DNA of 64,000 nt from Corallincola holothuriorum (GCF_003336225.1 NZ_QPID01000001.1:310001-374000), one strand, 5' to 3'; numbered from the stretch's first letter, positions 17,663-27,492 are shown. Program-made: numbers and translations. The notes: generated by a model from the sequence alone, not told the origin.

Positions 17663-17691
17663 AAAAGAAGCCAGCAATGCTGGCTTCTTTT
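17663..17691 (-). terminator. Rho-independent terminator of the PEP-CTERM gene
   Basis: Perfect 14-base arms (17663-17676 and 17678-17691) rich in GC at the centre with A/T runs at both ends, so it can act on both strands. It lies 28 bases past the PEP-CTERM stop and before the glycosyltransferase start. Confidence 0.8.
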
Positions 17692-17718
17692 ATGCTTAGC
17701 GCACTTGGTCGTTAAGCG

Positions 17719-18600
17719 TTACTTCAATTTTGCTTTTCTGCGGCGGTTACCTGCCAGACCAGCAGCACCTAAACCGAGCAGCAACAGTGACGCCGGTGCA
17801 GGTACATCTTGTGCAGGTTTACGGTCTGACTTTACAAACGCATCTTCATTGAAAATGGGAGTGCCTGTAATGTCAAACGGGTCGCCGAAGTTGTAGTGCG
17901 CTGGCCCAGCATAATCGTAACCAGCAGCCTGGCCAGAATTTACTTCGGTTTTTAAGTAGTACTCGATATCGACCGTTTCACCTGCGCGAACAAGACCCAT
18001 ATCGACAGTAATGTCTTGGTCGTCCCAAGCGATACCATCCCAAGTGCTGTGGGTGTTTATGGTGTCACCGGTTTGGTCGAATACAACACCGCCCGCTTCG
18101 TAGGCTAAGTAATACTCTGAGCCCCAAGCTGCGACGCCGTTGATAAGAATGTGCAAACTAAAATCGACGGAGGATAGGTTGTCGAGATCATTGCCACCAA
18201 ACCAAGTGGTTACGCCAGCAGAGCCTGCATCTAGCGTAAAGTTGAAGTCAAAAATTCCGTTAACGCCAGTATTGTTCGTAAAGCTGTCGCGCACGGAATA
18301 TTTGGCAGATGCACCTGTTTCGGAAAAGTCACTATTCCATCCCCAGCCAGATTGCAGACGGATAGCATAAGTTCCGGCTGGATCCGCTGTGACCTCGGCA
18401 TAGCCGCCGCCAGTTGAGCTGTTTACTACGTCAATGGTTGTTACGCCATCATTGCTTCTATCAGAAGTAAACTGAGAGCCCGCTGTGGTTTTTACTGACA
18501 CAATGGGGGCTGCAAATGCGTTTGCGCTTAGCAAGGTGGTTGCGATCGCGACAGCGAGGCGTTTTTTGGTAAATATAGAAGTGGAGAGTAGAACAGACAT
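17719..18600 (-). CDS. PEP-CTERM sorting-domain protein
   Basis: A 293-residue exported protein. Residues 1-31 form a signal peptide with cleavage near AFA-AP. The body is a beta-rich, Gly/Asn/Thr-rich domain with no known catalytic motif. The C-terminus is a standard PEP-CTERM tag: QDVPAPAS, a hydrophobic helix (LLLLGLGAAGLAG) and a basic NRRRK tail. Such tags are recognised by the exosortase/archaeosortase family, usually in EPS-producing bacteria, and the protein is then anchored or released at the surface. No exosortase gene is in this window. AAGGAC lies about nine bases before the ATG. A decayed copy of the same C-terminus sits at 15733-15906. Confidence 0.88.
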   Translation of the reverse strand: MSVLLSTSIFTKKRLAVAIATTLLSANAFAAPIVSVKTTAGSQFTSDRSNDGVTTIDVVNSSTGGGYAEVTADPAGTYAIRLQSGWGWNSDFSETGASAKYSVRDSFTNNTGVNGIFDFNFTLDAGSAGVTTWFGGNDLDNLSSVDFSLHILINGVAAWGSEYYLAYEAGGVVFDQTGDTINTHSTWDGIAWDDQDITVDMGLVRAGETVDIEYYLKTEVNSGQAAGYDYAGPAHYNFGDPFDITGTPIFNEDAFVKSDRKPAQDVPAPASLLLLGLGAAGLAGNRRRKAKLK

Positions 18601-18796
18601 ACTACTTAAGTCCTTTTACTTAGGTTAGAAACTTGTGGCAGACCAATTTCCGTGGAACAAGCCATGGCTTCGAATCGCTGCCAAATCAGTAAGCGCGTTA
18701 TTTTATATAATTCAGCGGGTTATGCCAGCCATAGTTAGAAATACATTGATCAGCGATAACTCTTTCGATCTGAGAACGAATCGTAGGATTAGAGGT

Positions 18797-18841
18797 GGCT
18801 ACCCTTCGCGTTAGTCGCAAGTTAAAACGGATAGGGTAGCC
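18797..18841. repeat. Nine-base inverted repeat between the AbgT and PEP-CTERM genes
   Basis: GGCTACCCT at 18797-18805 and AGGGTAGCC at 18833-18841 are perfectly complementary with a 27-base loop. The repeat lies just beyond the AbgT stop codon (- strand). No T-run follows, so a terminator is possible but not proven; an operator for the PEP-CTERM promoter is the alternative. Confidence 0.4.
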
Positions 18842-18862
18842 GAGTGTTTGAGTGGCGCTTAG

Positions 18863-20440
18863 TTAAGGCGTGTAATAGGTAGCGGCACCAGGGCCTACGG
18901 GTAACCCTATGACGAAAACCCACAAGAAGAAGAACAGGCTCCAGCCCAACATAAAGACGATGGAATAGGGCAGCATGGTGGCCACCAAGGTACCGATCCC
19001 TAGGTCTTTTTTGTAACGTGCTGCTGTCGCCATAATTAAACCAAAATAGCTCATCATTGGCGTGATCAAATTGGTTGTTGAATCACCGATACGGTAGGCC
19101 GCTTGAATAGTTTCAGGGGCATAGCCCACCAGCATCAACATGGGCACAAATATCGGCGCGGTCACCGCCCATTGGGCAGATGCAGAGCCCAACATCAGGT
19201 TGATAAAACCGCAGACCAGAATAAAGGCAAAGAACAGCATCGGTCCGGTCATGCCGATGGATTGCAATACCTCTGCGCCCATTACCGCGGTGACGGTACC
19301 AAAGTTGGTGACTTTGAAGAACGCAACGAACTGGGCGGCAAAGAAAACCAGTACGATATACATACCCATGGTGCTCATTGATTCGCTCATTGCATGGATT
19401 ACGTCGCGGTCTGTTTTCATTTTGCCCACCGTACGGCCGAATACATAGCCGGGAATGGCAAAGCAGATAAAGATGAAGGCGACAATCCCTTTAAGGAACG
19501 GGGAGCCCGCGACCGCGCCGGTGTCGGGGTGACGCAGAATGCCACTCTCCGGTACGATCGTCAGTGCCAGCACAGCGCTTAGTACCAATACGGCGATACC
19601 GGCGTTTTTGAGCCCGCGCTTCTCATCGGCGGTGAGTTGATATTGGCTGGTGTCGTCTTCCTGAACTGACTCATCACCTTCGCTGGGATCCCACTTACCT
19701 AATTGCGGTTCAACTACGCGCTCTGTCACTACGGTGCCAAGCAGGGTGATCAAAAAGGTGCTTGCCATCATAAAGAACCAGTTTACTTCCGGGCCAACAA
19801 CGTAGTCTGGGTCGATCATCTGTGCGGCTGATTCAGTAATCCCTGAAAGCAGTGGGTCGACCGTGCCGATCAGCAGGTTGGCGCTATAGCCGCCGGAAAC
19901 ACCAGCAAATGCAGCGGCTAATCCTGCCAAGGGGTGTCTGCCCAATGATTTAAAAATCATCGCCGCAAGTGGGATCATCACGACATAGCCGAGTTCTGAT
20001 GCTGTATTAGAGATGATGCCTGAAAACACGATGATCACGGTCACCATACGTGGTGAGGCGCTCATTACCATTCCGCGCATTGCAGCAGAAAGCAGGCCCG
20101 CACGCTCAGCGATACCTACGCCTAGTAACGCAACTAACACAGTACCTAGGGGGGCAAAACCGGTAAAGTTCGGCACTAGACCCGTCACTATGATAGCCAG
20201 ACCTTCAGCGCTCAGTAGGCTGAACACTTCTATCGTGGCACCTTCTGTACGGGGGTCAGATACGCTTAGCCCGAAGTAAGAGGCGATACCCGAGGCGACG
20301 ATCACTGTGAGCGTGAGAATGGCGAACAGGGTGATCGGATGGGGCAGGAGGTTACCAAGAAACTCGACACCGTTGAGGAATCGGCTGAACAGGCCGCTTT
20401 GCGTGCCAGGCTTAGAATGTGAATTTTCAGGATTTGTCAT
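18863..20440 (-). CDS. AbgT-family transporter
   Basis: A 525-residue multi-pass inner-membrane protein matching the AbgT family (p-aminobenzoyl-glutamate transport; some members export sulfonamides using the proton gradient). Family features include NLLPHPITLFAIL near the N-terminus, TGFAPLGTVLVALLGVGIAERAGL, ISNTASELGYVVMIPLAA, and MLGSASAQWAVTAPIFVPML with RIGDSTTNLITPMMSYF near the end. Length is normal for the family. ATG 20440 (MTNPENS) is chosen; the in-frame TTG at 20473 would add 11 residues and neither start has a clear ribosome site. It is a single gene with no abgAB genes beside it, so the substrate is not defined by context. Confidence 0.88.
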   Translation of the reverse strand: MTNPENSHSKPGTQSGLFSRFLNGVEFLGNLLPHPITLFAILTLTVIVASGIASYFGLSVSDPRTEGATIEVFSLLSAEGLAIIVTGLVPNFTGFAPLGTVLVALLGVGIAERAGLLSAAMRGMVMSASPRMVTVIIVFSGIISNTASELGYVVMIPLAAMIFKSLGRHPLAGLAAAFAGVSGGYSANLLIGTVDPLLSGITESAAQMIDPDYVVGPEVNWFFMMASTFLITLLGTVVTERVVEPQLGKWDPSEGDESVQEDDTSQYQLTADEKRGLKNAGIAVLVLSAVLALTIVPESGILRHPDTGAVAGSPFLKGIVAFIFICFAIPGYVFGRTVGKMKTDRDVIHAMSESMSTMGMYIVLVFFAAQFVAFFKVTNFGTVTAVMGAEVLQSIGMTGPMLFFAFILVCGFINLMLGSASAQWAVTAPIFVPMLMLVGYAPETIQAAYRIGDSTTNLITPMMSYFGLIMATAARYKKDLGIGTLVATMLPYSIVFMLGWSLFFFLWVFVIGLPVGPGAATYYTP

Positions 20441-20635
20441 AAAGAAGAAGCGGTCATCAGTTAATGCAAGCAATTAACATACGCATTCTCAATCTCTATC
20501 TCCAGTAGTAACGTCGAATAGGTACTCAAAGGTAGTGGAATTTGCCGGTTACAGTGCAACTATTGCTGTATATACAAGTTGTGTAGTTGTTTGATTTAAA
20601 TGCATTATGTTGCAGGGGGCTTTGTTAGCTGTTAT

Positions 20636-21436
20636 TCATTGGCTAATCTTCATTGGATAAGCTAGACAGAAGAAATGGATTAGATTGACCGTGGCGTGCA
20701 CGAACATGGGGGCGACCAGATTTCTATAATAATGGTAAGCCAATGCATATCCTAACCCGGCTATGCCAGCCAGAATCACCCACTGCCAGCCCCCAGCGAT
20801 ATGGGCGATAGCAAAGGTGAGTACCGCCAGTACCAAACCGAAACGACCTAACTGTTTGCTTAGATAGTGTTGCAGCAGCCCACGAAACATCACCTCTTCA
20901 GCCGTGACAGTAATACCGATATTGATGAGCACAAACCAGTACCATTGCACTGGCAGTTTGAGATCCCAACCTAATACGCCCATTAGATAACCGGCGCTCG
21001 CAGTCACTAAAACAGTGGATAGGGTGATTAGGGCAATTGGCTGCCAACCAAGCTTGCTGGAGTTAGCGGAACGGGTCTGCTGTCTGTCGCGTGTTAACAG
21101 TAACGGTAATAGCACGATGGCGATCAGTAGCTTGTCGTAGTTAAACGTTAAAGAGTGCGGCACTGCTCCTGATGAGATTAACCGCTGTTGCCAAATCGGT
21201 TGGTTATAAAAGCCCGGCAGTAGATGCAACATTAAAGCGGCGCTGATCAGTAACATCGACCAGACAAATAGCGGATTGTTGCCATGACTTTGGCGGCTGA
21301 GCTGATGTGCTAAGCCTAAAAATGTTAGTGATGCTAGCAAACCATACAGGTCAATAGCCCCGAGTAGCAGTGCCGTGGTAAACAAGCCAAGCGATGCAAT
21401 GAGGCTGTAATGGGTTAACGTTGGATAGTTGGCCAT
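20636..21436 (-). CDS. CPBP-family intramembrane metalloprotease
   Basis: A 266-residue membrane protein with about eight hydrophobic segments. The three signature motifs of the CPBP (Abi/CAAX-like) family are present: Glu180-Glu181-x3-Arg185, His212 in FAIAH, and His247-x3-Asn251 in HATVN. These glutamates and histidines form the active site in the membrane. In bacteria the family includes bacteriocin self-immunity proteins and proteases of unknown substrate. It is monocistronic between the AbgT gene and a divergent CBS gene, which gives no hint of the substrate. Confidence 0.85.
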   Translation of the reverse strand: MANYPTLTHYSLIASLGLFTTALLLGAIDLYGLLASLTFLGLAHQLSRQSHGNNPLFVWSMLLISAALMLHLLPGFYNQPIWQQRLISSGAVPHSLTFNYDKLLIAIVLLPLLLTRDRQQTRSANSSKLGWQPIALITLSTVLVTASAGYLMGVLGWDLKLPVQWYWFVLINIGITVTAEEVMFRGLLQHYLSKQLGRFGLVLAVLTFAIAHIAGGWQWVILAGIAGLGYALAYHYYRNLVAPMFVHATVNLIHFFCLAYPMKISQ

Positions 21437-21837
21437 ATTGATGCTGTTTCGGCGTATTACGCGTGAGATCCACAGGCAAGTTAGGTATGGATTAAGCTAA
21501 CCCGTCCGTACCATTCTGCCAAATATATTAACTTACCCGATCATCGTTTTAATGATGTCTGGTTGTCTCAGGCGTTACTCCTAAGGCTTGGATTGATATG
21601 TTAAGGCGGTGATAGCGCCATATCGCCGTGGGTTATTAGCAATGAGAATTGTTAATGCATTCGTGATCTGTTCGAGGTGTTGGAGCAAAATTTATACACC
21701 CTTGAGCTAGCGGCTGTTATAAAAGGACAAAGTAGCGATCAGGCGGCCATATTAAGACAAATAAATCAGCCTGGTCTAAGCTTGCGATAGCGCCCCAATA
21801 TTTGGACAGGACGCATCGCATAGACATGGGGGAAGTT
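21437..21837. other. Intergenic region upstream of the CBS-domain gene
   Basis: About 400 bases between two divergent genes, presumably holding both promoters. No convincing -35/-10 pair stands out. A short frame (21677-21790) would encode a helical 37-residue peptide, but it has no ribosome site and is not called. An imperfect GC-rich inverted repeat (GGCGGTGATAGCGCCATATCGCC) lies at about 21604-21627. Confidence 0.4.
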
Positions 21838-22257
21838 ATGCAATCATTAAAAGTAAAAGATCACATGGATCGTCGACCTGTCACCTTTGAACCTGGTCAG
21901 ACAGTGGCTGAAGCTGTGCAACGACTGCTCACAGCGCAGCGCATTGGTGGCCCGGTTATTGATGAACAGAAGAAGCTGGTTGGCTTTATTTCACAGCAGG
22001 ATTGTTTAAGAGCTGCGGTGGAAGCTTCCTATCACTGCGAGGGCGTCGCATTGGTGAAAGAGCTGATGCGTACTGAGGTGCTGACGGTGAGTCCGGAAGA
22101 CTCCATTTTGGAGTTGGCCCAGCAAATGTTGGGACAAAAGCCTAAGTTGTATCCAGTGGTTGATGATTATGGTCTTCTTATCGGCTTAATCGCTCGCCGT
22201 GACATTCTGCGCGCCTTGTCGACCCATCTTGATACATGCTTTGGTAAAGCCAGTTAA
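21838..22257 (+). CDS. Tandem CBS-domain protein
   Basis: A 139-residue cytosolic protein made of two CBS motifs (residues about 5-60 and 70-128): VKDHMDRRPVTFEPGQTVAEAV... GGPVIDEQKKLVGFIS and ELMRTEVLTVSPEDSILELA... PVVDDYGLLIGLIARRD. A CBS pair usually binds an adenine nucleotide and acts as an energy or redox sensor for a partner protein. The ATG at 21838 is preferred to the upstream TTG at 21802 because GGGGGAAG lies directly before it. Monocistronic; its 3' end is followed by a hairpin at 22297-22318 that runs into the hrpA start. Confidence 0.85.
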   Translation: MQSLKVKDHMDRRPVTFEPGQTVAEAVQRLLTAQRIGGPVIDEQKKLVGFISQQDCLRAAVEASYHCEGVALVKELMRTEVLTVSPEDSILELAQQMLGQKPKLYPVVDDYGLLIGLIARRDILRALSTHLDTCFGKAS

Positions 22258-22296
22258 ACTGAGGCTTTCACCACCATCCCAAGCTTGGTAGGATCG

Positions 22297-22318
22297 CGCC
22301 ACATTTTTTGATGTGGCG
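22297..22318 (+). promoter_or_regulatory. Stem-loop overlapping the hrpA start
   Basis: CGCCACAT (22297-22304), loop TTTTTG, ATGTGGCG (22311-22318): a perfect eight-base stem with the GTG start candidate of hrpA (22313) inside its right arm. GATC at 22292-22295 and GATC at 22321-22324 could extend it imperfectly. It may be the end of the CBS transcript, a control of hrpA translation, or both. There is no T-run after the stem. Confidence 0.45.
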
Positions 22319-25300
22319 TTGATCGTGCAAGCTGATACTTTTCTGGACACCTTATCACTCCTTCCTAAACAAGCGCAGGCCGGTTTGCGGCGACGCTTTG
22401 AAGGCTTAAAACGCATTGACGACGGCAAGCGTCGGGAAAAGATCCAGAAATCACTTAATGCCGATCTGGAAAAGGCGATCATTCGTGCAACATGGAATGA
22501 ATCGATATCATTCCCTGAAGCCTTACCTGTATCTGAGCGCAAGCAAGAGATAGCCGAAGCGATCCGTGACAATCAGGTGGTCATTGTTGCCGGTGAGACA
22601 GGCTCAGGTAAAACCACCCAGATCCCAAAGATCTGTCTCGAGCTAGGCCGCGGTATTGGTGGCATGATCGGTCACACTCAGCCTCGTCGTTTAGCGGCAC
22701 GCAGTGTCGCAGATCGCATCGCTGACGAGCTGGCCACATCCCTTGGCGATGTGATTGGTTTTAAAGTCAGGTTCTCTGATCACACTCAGCCACGGACGCG
22801 GGTTAAGTTGATGACAGACGGTATTCTGCTTGCAGAGATGCAGAATGATCGCCTGTTACGGCAATACGACACGTTGATCATCGATGAAGCACATGAACGC
22901 AGTCTAAACATCGATTTCTTGCTCGGCTATTTGCGACAACTGTTGCCTAAACGCCCCGATCTAAAAATCATCATCACTTCTGCCACCATTGAAACCGAAC
23001 GCTTCTCCAAACACTTTAACAATGCGCCGGTGATCACCGTCTCTGGCCGTACCTTTCCGGTGGAGATGCGCTATCGCCCGCAGGTTGAAGGCAAGCAGGT
23101 GGACCCCTTGCAAGGGATCTTTGATGCTGTCGATGAGCTACAGCGGGAAGGTCAGGGCGATATTCTTATTTTCCTCAATGGCGAACGCGAGATCCGCGAT
23201 ACCGCAGATGCCCTGAATAGAAGGCAGCTACGAAATACGGAAGTTTTGCCGCTTTATGCTCGCCTGTCGGCGCAAGAGCAGCAACGTATCTTTAAATCGC
23301 ACCGCGGGCAGCGCATTGTGTTGGCGACGAATGTCGCAGAAACATCCCTGACGGTGCCAGGGATCCGCTATGTGATTGACCCCGGCACGGCACGTATTAG
23401 TCGTTACAGCTATCGCACTAAAGTGCAACGCTTGCCTATTGAGGCGATCTCTCAGGCCAGCGCCAACCAGCGGGCAGGACGATGCGGCCGTGTTGCCGCA
23501 GGTATCTGTATTCGTCTGTATAGCGAAGAAGACTTTCTTGGTCGTGCGGAATTCACCGATCCCGAGATCCTACGCACAAATCTAGCCGCCGTTATCCTGC
23601 AGATGATTGCGCTTAAACTGGGGGATATTCAAGCCTTCCCATTTATGCAGCCACCGGATCAAAAGCACATACGTGATGGTATTAAGCTGCTTGAAGAGCT
23701 GGGAGCGGTGGTTGGTACGCAACAGAAATTGACCCCTCTCGGCCGCCAGTTGGCCCGTATCCCGGTGGACCCTAAGTTAGCTCGTATGGTGGTGGCTGCT
23801 AATGACTTCGGCTGTTTGGATGAAGTACTGATTGTGGCATCGGCATTGTCGATCCAGGATCCCCGAGAACGGCCGATGGATGCAAAACAAGCATCCGATG
23901 AAAAGCATCGTCGTTTCTATGATAAGGACTCTGACTTTTCAACCTTGGTTAATCTCTGGCGCTATATCAAGCAACAGCAAGAGGAACTGTCGTCAAGCCA
24001 GTTTCGTAAGTTGTGCAAGAAAGAGTTTCTTAGCTATGTGCGCGTCAGAGAGTGGCAAGATCTGCACTTTCAACTCCGGCAAAGTTGTCGCGAGTTGCAT
24101 CTGACCATGAACGACACAGAAGCCAGCTATGACAACCTTCACCAAGCGTTGCTAACCGGCTTATTAAGCAGCATTGGTATGCTTGATAAGGAGCAGGAGT
24201 ACCTGGGCGCACGCAATCGGCGTTTCTATCTGTTTCCCGGTAGCGCCTTAGGTAAGCAGCGTCCGAAGTGGCTGATGGCTGCAGAGCTTATGGAAACCAG
24301 TCGGCTATTTGCCCGTGTCGCCGCGAAGATCCAACCGCAGTGGGTTGAGGCTGCAGCGCAGCATTTAGTTAGCCGGACGCACAGCGAACCCCACTGGAGC
24401 AAAAAGCAGGGCAACGTGTTGGCATTTGAGCAACAAACACTTTATGGCCTGCCTATCGTTACCAAACGTAAGGTGTTGTTTGGCCATATCGATGAAACTG
24501 AATCGCGGGCGATCTTTATACGGTCAGCGTTGGTTGAGCGTCAGCTGGGTAGTAACTTAGCTTTCTATCAAAAGAATAACGCGGTAATCGACGTCATCCA
24601 CAAGGAAGAGGAGAAGATCCGCCGTCGTGATCTTTTGGTGGACGACGATCAATTGTATGCCCTTTACGATGCCGACCTGCCAGCAAATATATATGCTCGT
24701 GTCACGCTGGAAAAATGGTATCGCCAAGCCGTCAAAGATAACAAACAGGTGTTAGTTTACGACCGCGAGACCTTGCTGCAGAGGCATGAAGATGATCTCA
24801 GTCAGCTATATCCTGACCAGTGGCGTAGCGGCAATATCGACCTCAGTCTTAAATACCTGTTTGAGCCAGGAAAGAAGATCGATGGCGTCAGTGCCGAGAT
24901 CCCAGTGGCGGTGCTAAATCAGGTTGACGAGCATACCTTTGCCTGGGGTGTGCCTGCGCATCGTGAAGCATTACTGGTGGCGCTAATTAAGTCGCTACCG
25001 AAACCGATACGGCGCAACTTCGTGCCTGCCCCCAATTATGCCAAGCGGGTGTTAGATGAAGCGGTACCAGAAGATGAGTCACCGCTTGAAGCGTTGACGC
25101 GGGTATTGCGCCGCGCAAGCGGAATAACGATACCTGATGAAGCATGGAACTGGGATTTGGTGCCCGATCACCTGAAACTTAATTTTAGGGTGGTTAATGA
25201 ACAGGGGCAGGCGCTGGCCGAAGGGGAAGATCTTGACGATTTAAAAGCGAGCCTGCAGGACCATGTGCAGCAGACGCTTAGCGATGCCGCGGATGATGCT

Positions 25301-26179
25301 ATTGAGCAAAGTGGTTGTGTGACGTGGGTGTTTGATACCTTACCTGAAGAGTACGTGCAGCAAAAACGTGGGTACGAGGTGCGTGCTTTTCCGGCGATCG
25401 TTGATGAAAATGACTCAGTAGCGGTGAAACTGTTTGATAATAAATCAGCAGCTGACGAAGCGATGGCTAACGGCGTGCGGCGCCTGCTATTAATGAACGT
25501 GCCATCACCGATTAAATATCTTCGTGATGGCTTACCTAACAAAGCTAAATTGGCGATGCATTACAATCGCTTTGGCAAGGTACAACAGCTGGTTGAAGAT
25601 TGTATTAATGGCGCGGTAGACAGCTTGGTTGCGGATCCTGTTACTGTGCGCAGCGAAGAGACGTTTAAGCGCTTACTAGAAACAGTTAAAGCTGAACTCG
25701 CTGACACCACCATGGCTGTGGCGTTACAGGTTGAGAAAGTTCTAACATTGGCTAATCAGCTGCAAAAACAGCTTAAGGGCAAGATGAGCCTGGAAACTGT
25801 GCGTTCTCAGGCGGATGTAAAGGCCCAACTTGAAGCGTTGGTTTACCCTGGGTTTGTCGCTGATACCGGGGTGACGCATTTGCAAGAGTTACCTAGATAC
25901 CTGCAAGCAGTGGTCAAACGTTTAGAGAAGATGCAGGTTGACCCGCAACGGGATCGCTTGCATCAAGTCACCCTGGATAAGGTGCAAAATGCGTTTGATC
26001 TGGTGCAACAAAAAGCACAAAAGAAACCAGGGTTACGCAGTGAAATGGAACGCCTGCGTTGGATGCTTCAGGAGCTTCGTGTCTCGTTATTCCATCAGCA
26101 GCTGGGGACGCCATATCCGATATCGGAAAAACGTGTCATGCAGGCGATCGATGAGGTGAAGCGATGCCATCAGTTGTAA
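22313..26179 (+). CDS. hrpA: ATP-dependent RNA helicase HrpA
   Basis: 1288 residues, the normal full length of proteobacterial HrpA. Walker A GETGSGKT is at 94-101, the DEAH box at 191-194 (IIDEAHERS), SAT at about 225, and the superfamily-2 motif VI region QRAGRCGR is present, followed by the helicase-associated and OB-fold domains and the long C-terminal HrpA extension (DUF3418-type). HrpA unwinds RNA, is linked to fimbrial mRNA processing and, in recent work, to rescue of collided ribosomes. The start is uncertain: GTG 22313 lies within a stem-loop and has no ribosome site; TTG 22319 and GTG 22325 are alternatives. The last 16 bases overlap the GNAT gene, so the two are probably co-transcribed. 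Confidence 0.93.
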   Translation: MALIVQADTFLDTLSLLPKQAQAGLRRRFEGLKRIDDGKRREKIQKSLNADLEKAIIRATWNESISFPEALPVSERKQEIAEAIRDNQVVIVAGETGSGKTTQIPKICLELGRGIGGMIGHTQPRRLAARSVADRIADELATSLGDVIGFKVRFSDHTQPRTRVKLMTDGILLAEMQNDRLLRQYDTLIIDEAHERSLNIDFLLGYLRQLLPKRPDLKIIITSATIETERFSKHFNNAPVITVSGRTFPVEMRYRPQVEGKQVDPLQGIFDAVDELQREGQGDILIFLNGEREIRDTADALNRRQLRNTEVLPLYARLSAQEQQRIFKSHRGQRIVLATNVAETSLTVPGIRYVIDPGTARISRYSYRTKVQRLPIEAISQASANQRAGRCGRVAAGICIRLYSEEDFLGRAEFTDPEILRTNLAAVILQMIALKLGDIQAFPFMQPPDQKHIRDGIKLLEELGAVVGTQQKLTPLGRQLARIPVDPKLARMVVAANDFGCLDEVLIVASALSIQDPRERPMDAKQASDEKHRRFYDKDSDFSTLVNLWRYIKQQQEELSSSQFRKLCKKEFLSYVRVREWQDLHFQLRQSCRELHLTMNDTEASYDNLHQALLTGLLSSIGMLDKEQEYLGARNRRFYLFPGSALGKQRPKWLMAAELMETSRLFARVAAKIQPQWVEAAAQHLVSRTHSEPHWSKKQGNVLAFEQQTLYGLPIVTKRKVLFGHIDETESRAIFIRSALVERQLGSNLAFYQKNNAVIDVIHKEEEKIRRRDLLVDDDQLYALYDADLPANIYARVTLEKWYRQAVKDNKQVLVYDRETLLQRHEDDLSQLYPDQWRSGNIDLSLKYLFEPGKKIDGVSAEIPVAVLNQVDEHTFAWGVPAHREALLVALIKSLPKPIRRNFVPAPNYAKRVLDEAVPEDESPLEALTRVLRRASGITIPDEAWNWDLVPDHLKLNFRVVNEQGQALAEGEDLDDLKASLQDHVQQTLSDAADDAIEQSGCVTWVFDTLPEEYVQQKRGYEVRAFPAIVDENDSVAVKLFDNKSAADEAMANGVRRLLLMNVPSPIKYLRDGLPNKAKLAMHYNRFGKVQQLVEDCINGAVDSLVADPVTVRSEETFKRLLETVKAELADTTMAVALQVEKVLTLANQLQKQLKGKMSLETVRSQADVKAQLEALVYPGFVADTGVTHLQELPRYLQAVVKRLEKMQVDPQRDRLHQVTLDKVQNAFDLVQQKAQKKPGLRSEMERLRWMLQELRVSLFHQQLGTPYPISEKRVMQAIDEVKRCHQL

Positions 26180-26634
26180 TTTCTGCTATCGCGGCTTCCC
26201 ATACTTATCCTCTTAGAAGCGCGGTATTACGTACAGGCTTACCTGTTTCTACCTGCATCTTTGCCGGCGATGATGCAGTGACAACCTACCACTATGGTGC
26301 TTTTGTTGCGCAGCAGTTGGTGGGTATTGTATCGATCTATCGGGTCGACAACGAAGAATTAATCGCACAGCAAGCAGATTTCAGTTGGCAGTTGCGCGCC
26401 ATGGCTACGCATCCTCAAGTGCGCGGTCGCGGTGTCGGTAAGGCTCTGGTGCAACATGCACTGGCGCAGCATGGCAGCAGCGCGCCGCTTTGGTGTAACG
26501 CCAGAAGTCATGCCTGTGGCTTCTACCAAAAGCTTGGATTTACGGGTATCGGCGCGTCGTTTGAAATTCCAGGGGTTGGTCCACATCTAAAAATGATGTT
26601 TGTAGAGCACAGCAGTGGCTCGGCTATTGATTGA
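26164..26634 (+). CDS. GNAT-family N-acetyltransferase
   Basis: A 156-residue protein with the GNAT acetyl-CoA signature WQLRAMATHPQVRGRGVGKALVQHAL (Q/RxxGxG/A motif) at about residues 77-100, then LWCNARSHACGFYQKLGFTGIG, the typical strand-beta-bulge region. It should transfer an acetyl group to an unidentified amine. The ATG lies inside the 3' end of hrpA (16-base overlap), which suggests translational coupling. The substrate cannot be predicted from the sequence. Confidence 0.85.
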   Translation: MPSVVISAIAASHTYPLRSAVLRTGLPVSTCIFAGDDAVTTYHYGAFVAQQLVGIVSIYRVDNEELIAQQADFSWQLRAMATHPQVRGRGVGKALVQHALAQHGSSAPLWCNARSHACGFYQKLGFTGIGASFEIPGVGPHLKMMFVEHSSGSAID

Positions 26635-26772
26635 TTGTTGTGCCACTTTGATGGCGTTAAGATCAAAATTTGGTGAATTGTTGTAAGGCCTGACTGGTAT
26701 TTGTAAGGGAGAGGGCGCTAAACTCGCTTCCCATATTCTGGTCGCCACTAAATACAGAGAGAATTAAGTACT

Positions 26773-27492
26773 ATGGGAAGAGCGTATCAAAACCGTAAGG
26801 ATTCGATGGCAAAAACGGCTGCGGCTAAAACGAAAGTTTATTCGAAGTACGGCAAAGAGCTTTATGTTGTTGGCAAAAATGGCGGCACGGACCCGGATAC
26901 CAATCTCACCTTACGTCGCTTGATCGAAAAGGCAAAGAAAGATCAGGTGCCTGCCCACGTCATCGAGCGCGCCCTAGATAAAGCCAATGGTGCGGGTGGC
27001 GAAGACTACGTGACAGCACGTTATGAAGGTTTTGGTCCAGGCGGTTGCATGGTGATTGTTGATTGTTTAACAGACAACGGCAAACGCACTTTTTCTGATG
27101 TACGTAACTGTTTCACAAAAAACGACGCTAAGTTAGGTTCACCTGGCGCCGTTGCCCACATGTTTGATCATCTGGCGGTATTTATCTTCGCTGGTGAAGA
27201 TGAAGAAGCGGTGTTGGAAACATTGATGATGGCTGATGTCGATGTCACCGATATTGAAGCTGACGACGGCAAGATCACAGTTTTTGCTCCTGCAGCCGAA
27301 TTCTATAAGGTGAAGTCGGCGTTGTTGGAAGCGGATGAAGCGCTTGAGTTTGAGGTTGACGAGATCAGTTTCGTGCCGCAAACCGCGTGTCCTGTCAGCG
27401 GAGAAGATGCCGAGGTATTCGATAAGTTTCTAGCGATGCTGGAAGATTGTGATGACGTACAAGAGGTTTATCACAACGCGGAACTGGCTTAG
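26773..27492 (+). CDS. YebC/PmpR-family protein, YeeN type
   Basis: A 239-residue protein of the YebC/TACO1 family. The N-terminal [30 protein letters not shown] and [26 protein letters not shown] blocks, GFGPGG and the C-terminal VYHNAEL are diagnostic, and the N-terminus is closer to the YeeN branch than to YebC (which begins GHSKW). The family was long annotated as transcriptional regulators; more recent work points to a ribosome-associated role at difficult proline stretches. Single gene with its own strong hairpin terminator 18 bases after the stop. Confidence 0.88.
   Translation: MGRAYQNRKDSMAKTAAAKTKVYSKYGKELYVVGKNGGTDPDTNLTLRRLIEKAKKDQVPAHVIERALDKANGAGGEDYVTARYEGFGPGGCMVIVDCLTDNGKRTFSDVRNCFTKNDAKLGSPGAVAHMFDHLAVFIFAGEDEEAVLETLMMADVDVTDIEADDGKITVFAPAAEFYKVKSALLEADEALEFEVDEISFVPQTACPVSGEDAEVFDKFLAMLEDCDDVQEVYHNAELA

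Noticed and set aside
21677-21790. A 37-residue helical-looking frame upstream of the CBS gene (GTG start)
   Set aside because: No ribosome site, a stop shortly upstream in the same frame, and no recognisable homology; possible but unsupported.
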